A stretch of DNA of 64,000 nucleotides. Source: Dysosmobacter acutus. Lineage in GTDB: Bacteria > Bacillota > Clostridia > Oscillospirales > Oscillospiraceae. The notes beneath the pieces are model-generated. The model was not told the DNA's origin and did not search any database. It saw only the letters and a program-made list of their open reading frames with translations. Location of the stretch: positions 1,116,001 to 1,180,000 of the forward strand of contig NZ_JAHLQN010000001.1 of assembly GCF_018919205.1 (NCBI RefSeq), in the 5' to 3' direction. How positions within the stretch are numbered: the stretch's first letter is position 1; each line of letters opens with the position of its first letter. The translations under genes and the position numbers were made by a program. Shown in pieces: positions 24,046-31,488 of this stretch.

Positions 24046-25139
24046 GTCGTGCAGTCATTGACGCAAAAGAGTTTTCCCATGCAATGAGCAAAATCAGTAA
24101 AATCCTCAAAAAGTGCGCAATACCCATTCTGGAGGAGGTCTGTCTCCGGATTCAGAATGGGCGCTGCACATTGACGGCAACAGATCTCGAAACATGGCTT
24201 ACGGCAGAGTTCCCGGCTTCGGGCGATGATATGTTCTTTGCTTTCCGAAAAACCAAGGACATCCTGCGCGCCTGTTCCCACTTTGCCGGTGAGCTGACGA
24301 TGGAATTTTCCGAAACGCAGAGCGGCAGTAAGAAAGCCGGAAGGGTTTTGCTCCGCTGTGAACGCCGCGGCGCGGAATTTGAGGTCTACGACGGAGCGGA
24401 TTATCCGAATATGCCGCAGGCTTCGGAGGGCGATGCATTTTCAGTAAGCAGCGCGAGGCTTTCCGCCTGTGTGGAGCGTGTGCGCTATGCTGCGGAAAAG
24501 CCCAGCGTGAGTGCAAGACCCGCCGCGATCTGCGTGCAGTTTTGCGGGAATCGCGTCTACGCACTGGATGGAACCCGCCTTGCCTGCGATACGCTGGAAG
24601 GTGTTTCTTTCCCAAAGCCTTTTTTGGTGCGCGCCGATGTGCTTGCGCACCTGAGCGCTTTCGGCAAGGAAGATATGACCGTGCGGATCGGAAGCAGCCA
24701 TGTGCTGTTTGCAAGCGGCAATTTGCGTATGCTTGCCCGCTTACAGGGCGTGGATACCTATAACGTGGATGCAGTGATCCCTAAAGGGTATCGGGAGAGC
24801 GTGACTGTCAAAACGGCTGACTTTGTGCGGGAACTGAATTATCTGAAGGAGTGCTCTGCACTCACGGCAAAGCCTTATGTGCGCTTTGCGGGTGAACGGC
24901 TTTCCATTGCGGCGGCCAGTGGAGCATTTGAAACCGGCATTGAGGTGAGGGGCCGCGGAGACATGGTTCTCGGCTTTGATCTCTACCATATGCTGGATGC
25001 CCTGAAGCAGTTTAAGGGCGAAGAGGAAGTTTGTATCCATCTCAGCAGTCCTCATGCTCCTATCGTGATCGATGCTGCGGGGCGCAGTGATTTTGCCCTG
25101 GTGGTGCCGGTCCGGCTGAAAGAAGAAATGGCAGCTTGA
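24042..25139 (+). CDS. dnaN-like: DNA polymerase III beta subunit-like sliding clamp (second copy)
   Basis: This 365-residue clamp-like protein begins SRAVIDAKEFSHAMSKISKI and has LTATDLETWLTAEFPASG (domain 1). The middle domain starts FSVSSARLSACVERVRYAAE, and the C-terminus ends FALVVPVRLKEEMAA. Length and three-part pattern fit DnaN, but the sequence is far from the first clamp (11279-12412), so this is not a recent duplication. It is translationally coupled to the E1-like gene. The final residues lack the usual MPMR-type end, though VVPVRL is close. Two different clamps could form a mixed ring, or one could antagonise the host clamp; neither can be decided here. Confidence 0.8.
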   Translation: MSRAVIDAKEFSHAMSKISKILKKCAIPILEEVCLRIQNGRCTLTATDLETWLTAEFPASGDDMFFAFRKTKDILRACSHFAGELTMEFSETQSGSKKAGRVLLRCERRGAEFEVYDGADYPNMPQASEGDAFSVSSARLSACVERVRYAAEKPSVSARPAAICVQFCGNRVYALDGTRLACDTLEGVSFPKPFLVRADVLAHLSAFGKEDMTVRIGSSHVLFASGNLRMLARLQGVDTYNVDAVIPKGYRESVTVKTADFVRELNYLKECSALTAKPYVRFAGERLSIAAASGAFETGIEVRGRGDMVLGFDLYHMLDALKQFKGEEEVCIHLSSPHAPIVIDAAGRSDFALVVPVRLKEEMAA

Positions 25140-25190
25140 AAGGAAAAACAGATGGCATAGCCATCTAAAAAAGAAAAAGGAGAATACAAG

Positions 25191-25916
25191 ATGAAAACTG
25201 TTTACATTCCCAAGGGAGAAACCGTCCATTATGAGTCTCTGGCAACGGAGCATTTGGTGGTGCATGGCCGCCTTCATGTGACCTACGGCGTCAAGGCGCA
25301 GAGCATCACCGGAAGCGGCGTGATCGACGCCGGCAGCATCAACGCGGATACCGTCTGCATCGACGATGTGGAAAGCGGCACCGTGATCTGCAAGCGCCTG
25401 ATTGCCAAGCGTGTGCAGGCGCCGGAGGTGTTTGCCTCCGAGAGTGCCGCCGTGTCCTGCTTCCTCTCCGCAGCCTATGTGGAAACGGGAAAGCTGACGG
25501 CAGCGATCAGTGAGGTGGATGAGGTCGTGGCGCAGGAGGTCGTGAATCTTACACCGAAAAAGCGCACCCTCTTCGGTACACTCTTTGCCTCCATGCTGCG
25601 CTCGTTCTGGACGGCGCTGACCGCGCCCGGGCAGAAAGCTGAAGTTCTGGACGCTGAATTTGTGCCCGCGCAGGAAGGCCACACGGAAACTGTGCAGAAT
25701 GAAGGGAGCGCGGAGTTCTCTGCATCTGACCAGAGCGCACCGGAAGTCGAAGAAAAGCAGGAAGAGACAGTGGACGAGGAACTCAACCGTATCGTTGGGC
25801 TCTTTAAGCTCTCACGCGAGCAGGGTTATACCCTCAAGCTGATTCCCGGGACACCGGAGGAAAACGCGCCTGTTTTCGATTTTGAAAACGAGCGCATCCT
25901 TCGCCCCGCAGCTTAA
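25191..25916 (+). CDS. bactofilin-like polymer-forming protein
   Basis: In this 241-residue protein residues about 1-110 consist of short strand-turn repeats with regular Gly/Val/Ala and Asp spacing (VHGRLHV, QSITGSGVIDAGSI, DVESGTVICKRLIAKR). This is the pattern of bactofilin right-handed helices, which polymerise into filaments or scaffolds. The rest is a Glu-rich linker and a short C-terminal conserved patch (RIVGLFKLSREQGYTLKLI). A small hairpin (25150-25166) and AAAAAGGAG precede it. Bactofilins in plasmid-like elements have been suggested to help DNA segregation; that is only a possibility here. Confidence 0.55.
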   Translation: MKTVYIPKGETVHYESLATEHLVVHGRLHVTYGVKAQSITGSGVIDAGSINADTVCIDDVESGTVICKRLIAKRVQAPEVFASESAAVSCFLSAAYVETGKLTAAISEVDEVVAQEVVNLTPKKRTLFGTLFASMLRSFWTALTAPGQKAEVLDAEFVPAQEGHTETVQNEGSAEFSASDQSAPEVEEKQEETVDEELNRIVGLFKLSREQGYTLKLIPGTPEENAPVFDFENERILRPAA

Positions 25917-25922
25917 TCGCCT

Positions 25923-26126
25923 ATGTGTGAAGTAAAAGTGGAAAGCAGAACCCGCGTAGAGGAACACGGCCGCACCGTGCTCTATGAAAAGATCTATCGC
26001 GGTGTTCCGACGCAAGGCGGCGGACTGCGCCTGCTGGCATATTATGAGCGGCGGATTCCCCTTGCCCGTATGCAGATGGAGCTGCGGGCGGTGGGACACG
26101 AAAAAGAATGGAAGGGAGCGGCGTGA
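25923..26126 (+). CDS. small hypothetical protein
   Basis: This 67-residue basic protein begins MCEVKVESRTRVEEHGRTVL, with a strand-rich first half and a Tyr/Arg-rich second half. No family is recognised and no good ribosome binding site is visible. It ends just before an intrinsic terminator, which supports a real operon end. Confidence is limited by size. Confidence 0.4.
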   Translation: MCEVKVESRTRVEEHGRTVLYEKIYRGVPTQGGGLRLLAYYERRIPLARMQMELRAVGHEKEWKGAA

Positions 26127-26141
26127 GCCGCCCGAACGGAA

Positions 26142-26177
26142 GGCAAGGAACAGATCTTGTTCCTTGCCCTCTTTTAT
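26142..26177 (+). terminator. internal intrinsic terminator in operon B
   Basis: A perfect 11-bp stem GGCAAGGAACA/TGTTCCTTGCC with a five-base loop is followed by CTCTTTTAT. The next gene starts only 24 bases later with no room for a promoter. The terminator must therefore be partial, reducing expression of the downstream genes, or be overcome by readthrough. Confidence 0.7.
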
Positions 26178-26200
26178 CCGAAAATAAAGGAGGATACAAC

Positions 26201-26653
26201 ATGTCTATCAAATCACAGGAAGGTCACATGCGGCAGCTTGCGCTGCTGCTGACCGCTGATTTAGGTTGCATCTTTGGCGAGAGGGAAAGCGGACCCAATG
26301 GAAGTAAGAAAGCTTTTTTGAATGTGGGGAAGGTATTCCTCCGTGCCCTTGCCAAGGATCTTGGACTGCACGAGGTTACAGTCAGTGCAAACAGCGGCGG
26401 CATCGCGGTGTCGGGAACATGCTCCCTTTATGGAATGTGGGAGGACGGCGGCATTGCAGTGTGGATCGAGCAGCGCTTATGCGCGGATGGGAAGGTGCTT
26501 TGCTATCGGACGATCCGAAGCAGCAGGGACTTCAAAGGCGGATACAATCATTTTCTCACCAGCAGCGACCTGAAAACCTGGTCATATCCGCAGCTTTTGG
26601 AGACGCTGAGTGCTTTGCGGAAGGATGGGTGCCGTTATGAGCGAGCTGCCTGA
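26201..26653 (+). CDS. hypothetical protein
   Basis: No family is recognised for this 150-residue protein. I chose ATG 26201 because AAAGGAGGATACAAC precedes it; the longer frame from 26108 would run through the terminator. It is an alpha/beta protein, with a strand-rich centre (VTVSANSGGIAVSGTCSLYG) and a polar C-terminal helix. It overlaps the methylase gene by 17 bases. Confidence 0.5.
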   Translation: MSIKSQEGHMRQLALLLTADLGCIFGERESGPNGSKKAFLNVGKVFLRALAKDLGLHEVTVSANSGGIAVSGTCSLYGMWEDGGIAVWIEQRLCADGKVLCYRTIRSSRDFKGGYNHFLTSSDLKTWSYPQLLETLSALRKDGCRYERAA

Positions 26654-28046
26654 CCTTTCCGCGCAAAAGCCGTATGCTCTGGATCAGCTTGCGCAGCTTA
26701 AAGGTAAGATCATCCAGCTCTCCCAAAGCATGGTTTTGCAGCGGGCGCGGATTGAGCGCTGCCGCCAAAGCGACCTTGCCGCAGCGCGGGACATTTACGC
26801 GGAACTGAGTAAGACGCGGGAAGCATTGGTGGAAGCACTTGCGCAGACGCAGCTTTTCCTCATGGAAATGGAGGAGTACGCACTTGCGAAAATATCCGGA
26901 CAGCTTCGGCAGGGCCTTGCGGGATTTGCATTGATGAGCACCGGCTATAAGAGCGTCTACGAGGCTCTGAGCCGTTTTGCCTCATCCCTTCCTGTAGGGC
27001 AAAAGACCAATGCTGCGGTGGTAGGTCGGCTGATGAACAACATTAAGCTGGGCTATTACCCAACAGACCCGGATAATATCGATCTTCTTTTGCGGGGGAT
27101 CAAATTTCCGGAGGGTGTGACCACGAACTTGCTGGACCCCTGCTGCGGCTGCGGCAAGGCACTTCGACAACTGGCACAGGGCAATAACTGCTATGCCTAT
27201 GGCGTGGAACTGGACGAGAGCCGCGCGGAGGAAGCGCAGACAAGGCTTCACCGCGTGGGCTTCGGCAGCTTCTTTCATAGCAGCATCAGCCGCGAAGCTT
27301 TCCATCTGCTGTTTCTCAACCCGCCGTATCTCTCGGTCATCAATGAGAGCGGCGGACGCTCCCGGCATGAAAAGCGATTTCTGATTGAAAGCCTGCCTGC
27401 GTTGGCATACGGCGGCCTACTGATCTATGTGATTCCCTATTACCGTTTAACGCCGGATATCTGCCGTATCCTTGTGGACAATTTTGATGATCTTACCGTC
27501 TGGCGCTTTACCGAGAGCGAATTTCGGAAATTCAAGCAGGTAGCGGTGCTGGGTGTCCGAAAGCCCCGGGGGACAGAACTGCAGGATACCCTCTGGCTGG
27601 AGGAGCTTGCGTCCGCGCCCATGTCCATTCGCTCTCTTGCAGAGATGCCGGAAGAACGCTACGCTCTGCCAGATCACACGATAGAGGTCAATGCCTTCAA
27701 GGGAGAGCGATTCAATCAGAAAGAATTGGAGCAGCAGCTTCGGCGCTGCAACAGCTTTGCACAGATGATGGCGCGCAGCGAACTGGACAGCGGCGTAAAG
27801 CGGCCGCTGCTCCCGCTCTCCATCAGTCAGATCGGACTGATCGGCGGCTCCGGTATGATCAACGGCCTCATAGCGTGCGATACGCCGCACATCATCAAAG
27901 GCCGCATCGTCAAGGTCATCCGCACAGAGAGCGAGGAAAAGTTCAGCGTGCAGGGCAATCACATTGGCAGCGAAGTGAAAGAAACCATTACAAACAAAAT
28001 GATTTTCAATGTCCTGACGCCAAACGGCTTTAAGGCATTGACATGA
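26637..28046 (+). CDS. N6-adenine-type DNA methyltransferase (DUF6094-like)
   Basis: The protein has 469 residues from ATG 26637. The first 130 residues are helical with coiled-coil tendency. The SAM-binding motif I is LLDPCCGCGKAL (about 164-175) and the catalytic motif IV is NPPY at 228-231, as in adenine-specific methylases. The C-terminal part has no obvious target-recognition domain, and no restriction gene follows. It may protect the element from host restriction or mark its DNA for regulation. The gene overlaps its upstream neighbour by 17 bases. Family assignment is good; target sequence is unknown. Confidence 0.8.
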   Translation: MSELPDLSAQKPYALDQLAQLKGKIIQLSQSMVLQRARIERCRQSDLAAARDIYAELSKTREALVEALAQTQLFLMEMEEYALAKISGQLRQGLAGFALMSTGYKSVYEALSRFASSLPVGQKTNAAVVGRLMNNIKLGYYPTDPDNIDLLLRGIKFPEGVTTNLLDPCCGCGKALRQLAQGNNCYAYGVELDESRAEEAQTRLHRVGFGSFFHSSISREAFHLLFLNPPYLSVINESGGRSRHEKRFLIESLPALAYGGLLIYVIPYYRLTPDICRILVDNFDDLTVWRFTESEFRKFKQVAVLGVRKPRGTELQDTLWLEELASAPMSIRSLAEMPEERYALPDHTIEVNAFKGERFNQKELEQQLRRCNSFAQMMARSELDSGVKRPLLPLSISQIGLIGGSGMINGLIACDTPHIIKGRIVKVIRTESEEKFSVQGNHIGSEVKETITNKMIFNVLTPNGFKALT

Positions 28047-28061
28047 AAAGAGGCGGAATTT

Positions 28062-28340
28062 ATGCAAGACAAAAAAGCGCGTTTTCGCTGCGGTCAGCTC
28101 TGTGCGACGCCTGCGGCATTGGATAAGGTCGGAAGAGCAGGGCTGATCCGGCTTTTGGAACGCCATCTGAGCGGCGATTGGGGTGATACCTGTGAAAGCG
28201 ATGCAAGGACCAATGAGGAGGCGCTTCGCAGCGGGAACCGGATTATTTCATGGTATCAGGTATCCAAAGAGCTTCGCATTATGATCATCACGGAAGCGGA
28301 TCGCTCCGCAACGACGATCCTGCTGCCGGAAGAATATTGA
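28062..28340 (+). CDS. small conserved protein of the LLPEEY type
   Basis: This 92-residue protein contains LLERHLSGDWGDTCESD, NEEALRSGNRIISWYQVS and ends ITEADRSATTILLPEEY. This pattern is widespread in short proteins encoded beside methylases or on plasmids, often mislabelled as restriction-modification subunits. It lies 15 bases after the methylase gene. Its role is unknown; the strongly conserved C-terminus suggests a small folded domain. Confidence 0.7.
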   Translation: MQDKKARFRCGQLCATPAALDKVGRAGLIRLLERHLSGDWGDTCESDARTNEEALRSGNRIISWYQVSKELRIMIITEADRSATTILLPEEY

Positions 28341-28351
28341 GGTGAATGAGA

Positions 28352-28912
28352 ATGAAGTTTTGCAACATGGCAGTTGTTGTCCCGATAGATCAGCTCACCG
28401 GCAGCAAGGCCGCGCTCAGCGCGCAGGTTTGGGGACAGGCATCCAATCTGCTGATGCCTGCCTTGGGAAAGCTGTACCGCCAGTTCCATCCCGCAAATGA
28501 CGCATGGGGACATAAGCTCACCAGTCCTTTCGGCGTGGCGCTGGGCTGTCAGGAGCCGGAGCTGTTCTTAACGCTCTTCCTGGCCGGGCAGCAGACACAG
28601 CAGGAGGCCGTTGCATTTCATGCAGCCGCCATGATCAAAAAGGTGGATATGGACAAGGCGCAGAAAGCGGGCGATTCGCTTATCTGCCCCGTAGTGGTCG
28701 ATGGCAGCGATCCGGAGCTGATGATTCACGCGCTGTGGCACATTTCGCTGCAAAAAGGCGCACCGCTCCCGGACTGCGGGATTTACTATACCGCCCTTGG
28801 CCGTGCGGTCGCGTCTCAAGAGGAACAGCGGGCGATTCTGGCAAACCCCGCCGGATATGCCATTTGCGTCGTGCGGCTCAGCCCGGAGGTGGAAAAAGAT
28901 GACTGCATTTGA
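28352..28912 (+). CDS. hypothetical protein
   Basis: This 186-residue protein begins MKFCNMAVVVPIDQLTGSKA. No family is recognised. It has alternating strands and helices, with ASNLLMPALGKLYRQFHPAN and GIYYTALGRAVASQEEQRAI as the best-formed helices. ATG 28352 is preferred to 28346 for its spacing from GAGGTG. It overlaps the next gene by 14 bases. It lies between the methylase and the E2-like gene, in a run of small unknown genes that could include further parts of the ubiquitin-like system. Confidence 0.5.
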   Translation: MKFCNMAVVVPIDQLTGSKAALSAQVWGQASNLLMPALGKLYRQFHPANDAWGHKLTSPFGVALGCQEPELFLTLFLAGQQTQQEAVAFHAAAMIKKVDMDKAQKAGDSLICPVVVDGSDPELMIHALWHISLQKGAPLPDCGIYYTALGRAVASQEEQRAILANPAGYAICVVRLSPEVEKDDCI

Positions 28913-29201
28913 TCGGAATGTTTTCGTAAAAATGCTGCTTTCTGTTTCGCAAAAAGACGACGCGGCGTTATTCCCCAAATCAGAGCGCAGCCCATATATC
29001 CAAAAGCTGCTGGAAGCCTTTGATAAAGAAGAAACCATTGACCTTTCTATCATTGATTGGGATGCGTTCCAAATAGAGAATGTAACGCCCGAAAATTATG
29101 AGCGGGTCTATCATCGGGTCTTCGATGGTTGGATACAGGGCTTTATCCACTACTGTCGGAAAGCTCCTGTTTTCCAGCGGCAAGAGCGTTCTTTCTTTTG
29201 A
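28899..29201 (+). CDS. hypothetical protein
   Basis: This 100-residue helical protein starts MTAFDRNVFVKMLLSVSQKD, with GGAGGTGGAAAAAG upstream. No family is recognised. It is coupled to both neighbours (14-base overlap upstream, 10-base gap downstream). Confidence 0.5.
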   Translation: MTAFDRNVFVKMLLSVSQKDDAALFPKSERSPYIQKLLEAFDKEETIDLSIIDWDAFQIENVTPENYERVYHRVFDGWIQGFIHYCRKAPVFQRQERSFF

Positions 29202-29211
29202 GGTGCCGGTT

Positions 29212-29757
29212 ATGTATGGAATTGAGTATGAAGACGATATCCTGCTGCTTCTGCGTATGATTAAATTCCTGCATATGCAGTCTCCGGATGCCGCACACAT
29301 CTTTTGCCAAAGCTACCCTGTCGTTGATATGGAGGAGCTTCTCATGGTGATCGATGAAGTTATGTGGGATATTTTTGACGATGTGAACTTTTTCTTCGAT
29401 GAAGAGTATGAAGCGACCGTCGTGCAATGCTCCCATCCAATCATCGACCGGCTGTATGAGCAGGGGCGTGCTTCTGATCCGAAGCACGGAAGCAGGCAAA
29501 GCGTATGGAGTAAAAAGCTGCATGATATTACTGAGTATTTCGTGCTGGGGGCAACAAACTCCGTTAACAAATTCTCACAGCATATCGCCGGAGATCATGT
29601 CGTTCTGGAGTTTTGCCTGTCGCCGGATTACTACGAGCCGCTCTATTTTGCAAATTCGCTGGTGGATCTGCTTCGTTACTGCCAATGCAGTGTCCGGCGA
29701 ATAGAGGCAAAACTTGCTGAGAGAGAAACGGAAAACATAAGAAAGGAGGCTGCCTGA
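29212..29757 (+). CDS. hypothetical protein upstream of the E2-like gene
   Basis: The protein has 181 residues from ATG 29212 (GAGGTG upstream). It is acidic and helical, with MWDIFDDVNFFFDEEYEATV at its centre and a Lys/Glu-rich end. It overlaps the E2-like gene by one base (TGATG). In PRTRC cassettes the E2-like gene often follows a gene of unknown function (protein F); this could be its positional equivalent, but I see no sequence proof. Confidence 0.5.
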   Translation: MYGIEYEDDILLLLRMIKFLHMQSPDAAHIFCQSYPVVDMEELLMVIDEVMWDIFDDVNFFFDEEYEATVVQCSHPIIDRLYEQGRASDPKHGSRQSVWSKKLHDITEYFVLGATNSVNKFSQHIAGDHVVLEFCLSPDYYEPLYFANSLVDLLRYCQCSVRRIEAKLAERETENIRKEAA

Positions 29758-30446
29758 TGCAGCCGGCTGAAAACAAGGATTATTCGAGAGATGTCATTCT
29801 GCGGTTATCTCCCACCAGAAATACGATCATTGTAGAGGAGCAAAAACCGGGTGGCATTGCCGCCTACAGGGAAATTGATCCTCTGGAGCTGTACTATGTT
29901 ATCAACCAGAGCTATGCCAGCAATGATTATCTGGACAGCGGCTTTCTTCCGGAACACTGCCTTCACCTATCCATGTCCGCTACGGAGAAGTATTTCGTGC
30001 TTTGGAATCCGGAACTGCGGGCAGATGTGATTTACGGGGACAAGGAATACCCAAATTTTCCGATTCCCCGCATGGTGTTTGGCGTGCGGGTTCTGGAAAA
30101 CGGCAAAGTCGCGGAGTGTTCCATGGGCGTCGTTGCCGATGAAACGCCAACCGTGGATACGCCGATGTTCTTTTACCCCTTTTCCAATGTCCATTCGGAT
30201 GATCGGGTCTGCACGGGCAACAATGTGCTGCCGCGGTATCGAAAGATTTCCGCGCTGAAGAACTTTCCGCGGTATCTGTTGGGTCTACCTGACAACGACG
30301 ATATGTATGACAGGGAGCATAACAGATTAAAGCTTTCGCACGGAGAACTTCTGGAACAGCTCAAGGACAAAGATCCCACATATTACTACACGGACATTCT
30401 GGTTTCCAATGGAAAAACACTGGGAGATTTTATCAGCAGGAGGTAG
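29757..30446 (+). CDS. E2-like protein (Prok-E2_D / PRTRC protein B-like)
   Basis: This 229-residue protein has a central segment TPMFFYPFSNVHSDDRVCTG (135-154) that matches the prokaryotic E2-like pattern of a TPL..aPF.NV..dGrVC.G motif, with C152 as the candidate thioester cysteine. A following ISALKNFPRYLLGLPDNDD stretch and an upstream strand set (YFVLWNPE, VFGVRVLENG) fit that fold. In PRTRC cassettes this family accompanies ThiF and JAMM proteins, both present in this operon about 6 kb upstream. It is followed directly by the Rad52-like gene with GGAGGTAG. I infer transfer of a ubiquitin-like tag; the tag and target are not identified. Confidence 0.65.
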   Translation: MQPAENKDYSRDVILRLSPTRNTIIVEEQKPGGIAAYREIDPLELYYVINQSYASNDYLDSGFLPEHCLHLSMSATEKYFVLWNPELRADVIYGDKEYPNFPIPRMVFGVRVLENGKVAECSMGVVADETPTVDTPMFFYPFSNVHSDDRVCTGNNVLPRYRKISALKNFPRYLLGLPDNDDMYDREHNRLKLSHGELLEQLKDKDPTYYYTDILVSNGKTLGDFISRR

Positions 30447-30450
30447 CATC

Positions 30451-31452
30451 ATGGCACAGCTTAACCCAAAAGAAATGCAGCAGGCTCTCGCAAAGCCCTT
30501 CGCCCCGGAGGATCTGGAATGGCGGCTGCAGAACACGATAGAAGAGAAGATGCGCGGCCTGGCCGTTCCCTATGTGACAAACCGCGCCATTCAGAACCGC
30601 CTGGACGAGGTCTGCGGGCCGGAGAACTGGTATAACGACTTCAAGCCCTGGCATAGCAACGGGAAAAAGGAGGCGCAGCTTTGCGGCATCGCCATCTACT
30701 TTGAGGGCCGCGGCTTCATTACCAAGTGGGACGGCGCCGAGGACTCAGATATCGAGGCTGTCAAGGGCGGCCTATCCGACAGTATGAAGCGCGCTGCCGT
30801 CCAATGGGGGATCGGCCGCGTGCTGTACGACCTTAATACCGTCTGGGTCGAGATTGAGAAGCGCGGGCGCAGCTTTGTGATCAAGGACAGCGAACGCGCC
30901 AAGCTGGATAACGCTTATCTGAGCGCGCTGAAGCGTCTGGGGCTGACACCGGCCGCGGCCTGCGGCATTCAATCGCTGCTGACGCCGAAAACCCTGCCTG
31001 GGCAGACAGCGCCGGAGGAAAACGCGACTGCAGCAAATCCGCAGCCAAAGCAGGGAAATTCCCAGCCCACGCCTGCACCGGCTTCGCAAAGAGCAGAGTT
31101 GCCTACGACACTGAGCGCTTCACAGCAGACTCTGCCCGCACAGCAAAGCAGAGCGGCAGCTTCCCGCACAGTTCCCTTTACCCCGCCGCAGAGCGCAGCG
31201 CGGCAGAGAACAGACTGCTATGTGGTTCTGAGCACCAAGGTACAGGGCGGTATGAGCGGCAGCAGCACGCTTGTTACGCTCCGAGCGCCGGACGGCAAGC
31301 AGATCCCGGCCTTCGCCCGCGGCGCACGGCCCGAACTGAGCGCAGGCACCGTTCTGAGCAATGTAAAGCTCACCATGCGTCAGCAGGATACCGTGGCATT
31401 TTACGTGCTGGAATCCTACGAGATTGTCCCACAGGAGGACAGGGCGGCGTAA
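30451..31452 (+). CDS. Rad52/Rad22-type single-strand annealing protein
   Basis: The protein has 333 residues from ATG 30451 with CAGGAGGTAGC upstream. Residues 20-165 match the Rad52 family, including AVPYVTNRAIQNRLDEVCGP (about 38-57), FITKWDGAEDSDIEAVKGGL (about 88-107) and SDSMKRAAVQWGIGRVLY. It anneals complementary single strands and drives recombination, working with SSB and exonucleases. The C-terminal half is a Pro/Ala/Gln linker and a final beta-rich unit resembling an OB fold (residues about 250-333), a possible second DNA-binding part. It precedes an SMC/Rad50-like ATPase, a sensible repair partner. Confidence 0.85.
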   Translation: MAQLNPKEMQQALAKPFAPEDLEWRLQNTIEEKMRGLAVPYVTNRAIQNRLDEVCGPENWYNDFKPWHSNGKKEAQLCGIAIYFEGRGFITKWDGAEDSDIEAVKGGLSDSMKRAAVQWGIGRVLYDLNTVWVEIEKRGRSFVIKDSERAKLDNAYLSALKRLGLTPAAACGIQSLLTPKTLPGQTAPEENATAANPQPKQGNSQPTPAPASQRAELPTTLSASQQTLPAQQSRAAASRTVPFTPPQSAARQRTDCYVVLSTKVQGGMSGSSTLVTLRAPDGKQIPAFARGARPELSAGTVLSNVKLTMRQQDTVAFYVLESYEIVPQEDRAA

Positions 31453-31488
31453 ACAGCGATTCATCGAAAAACGGAAAGGAGCAATTCT

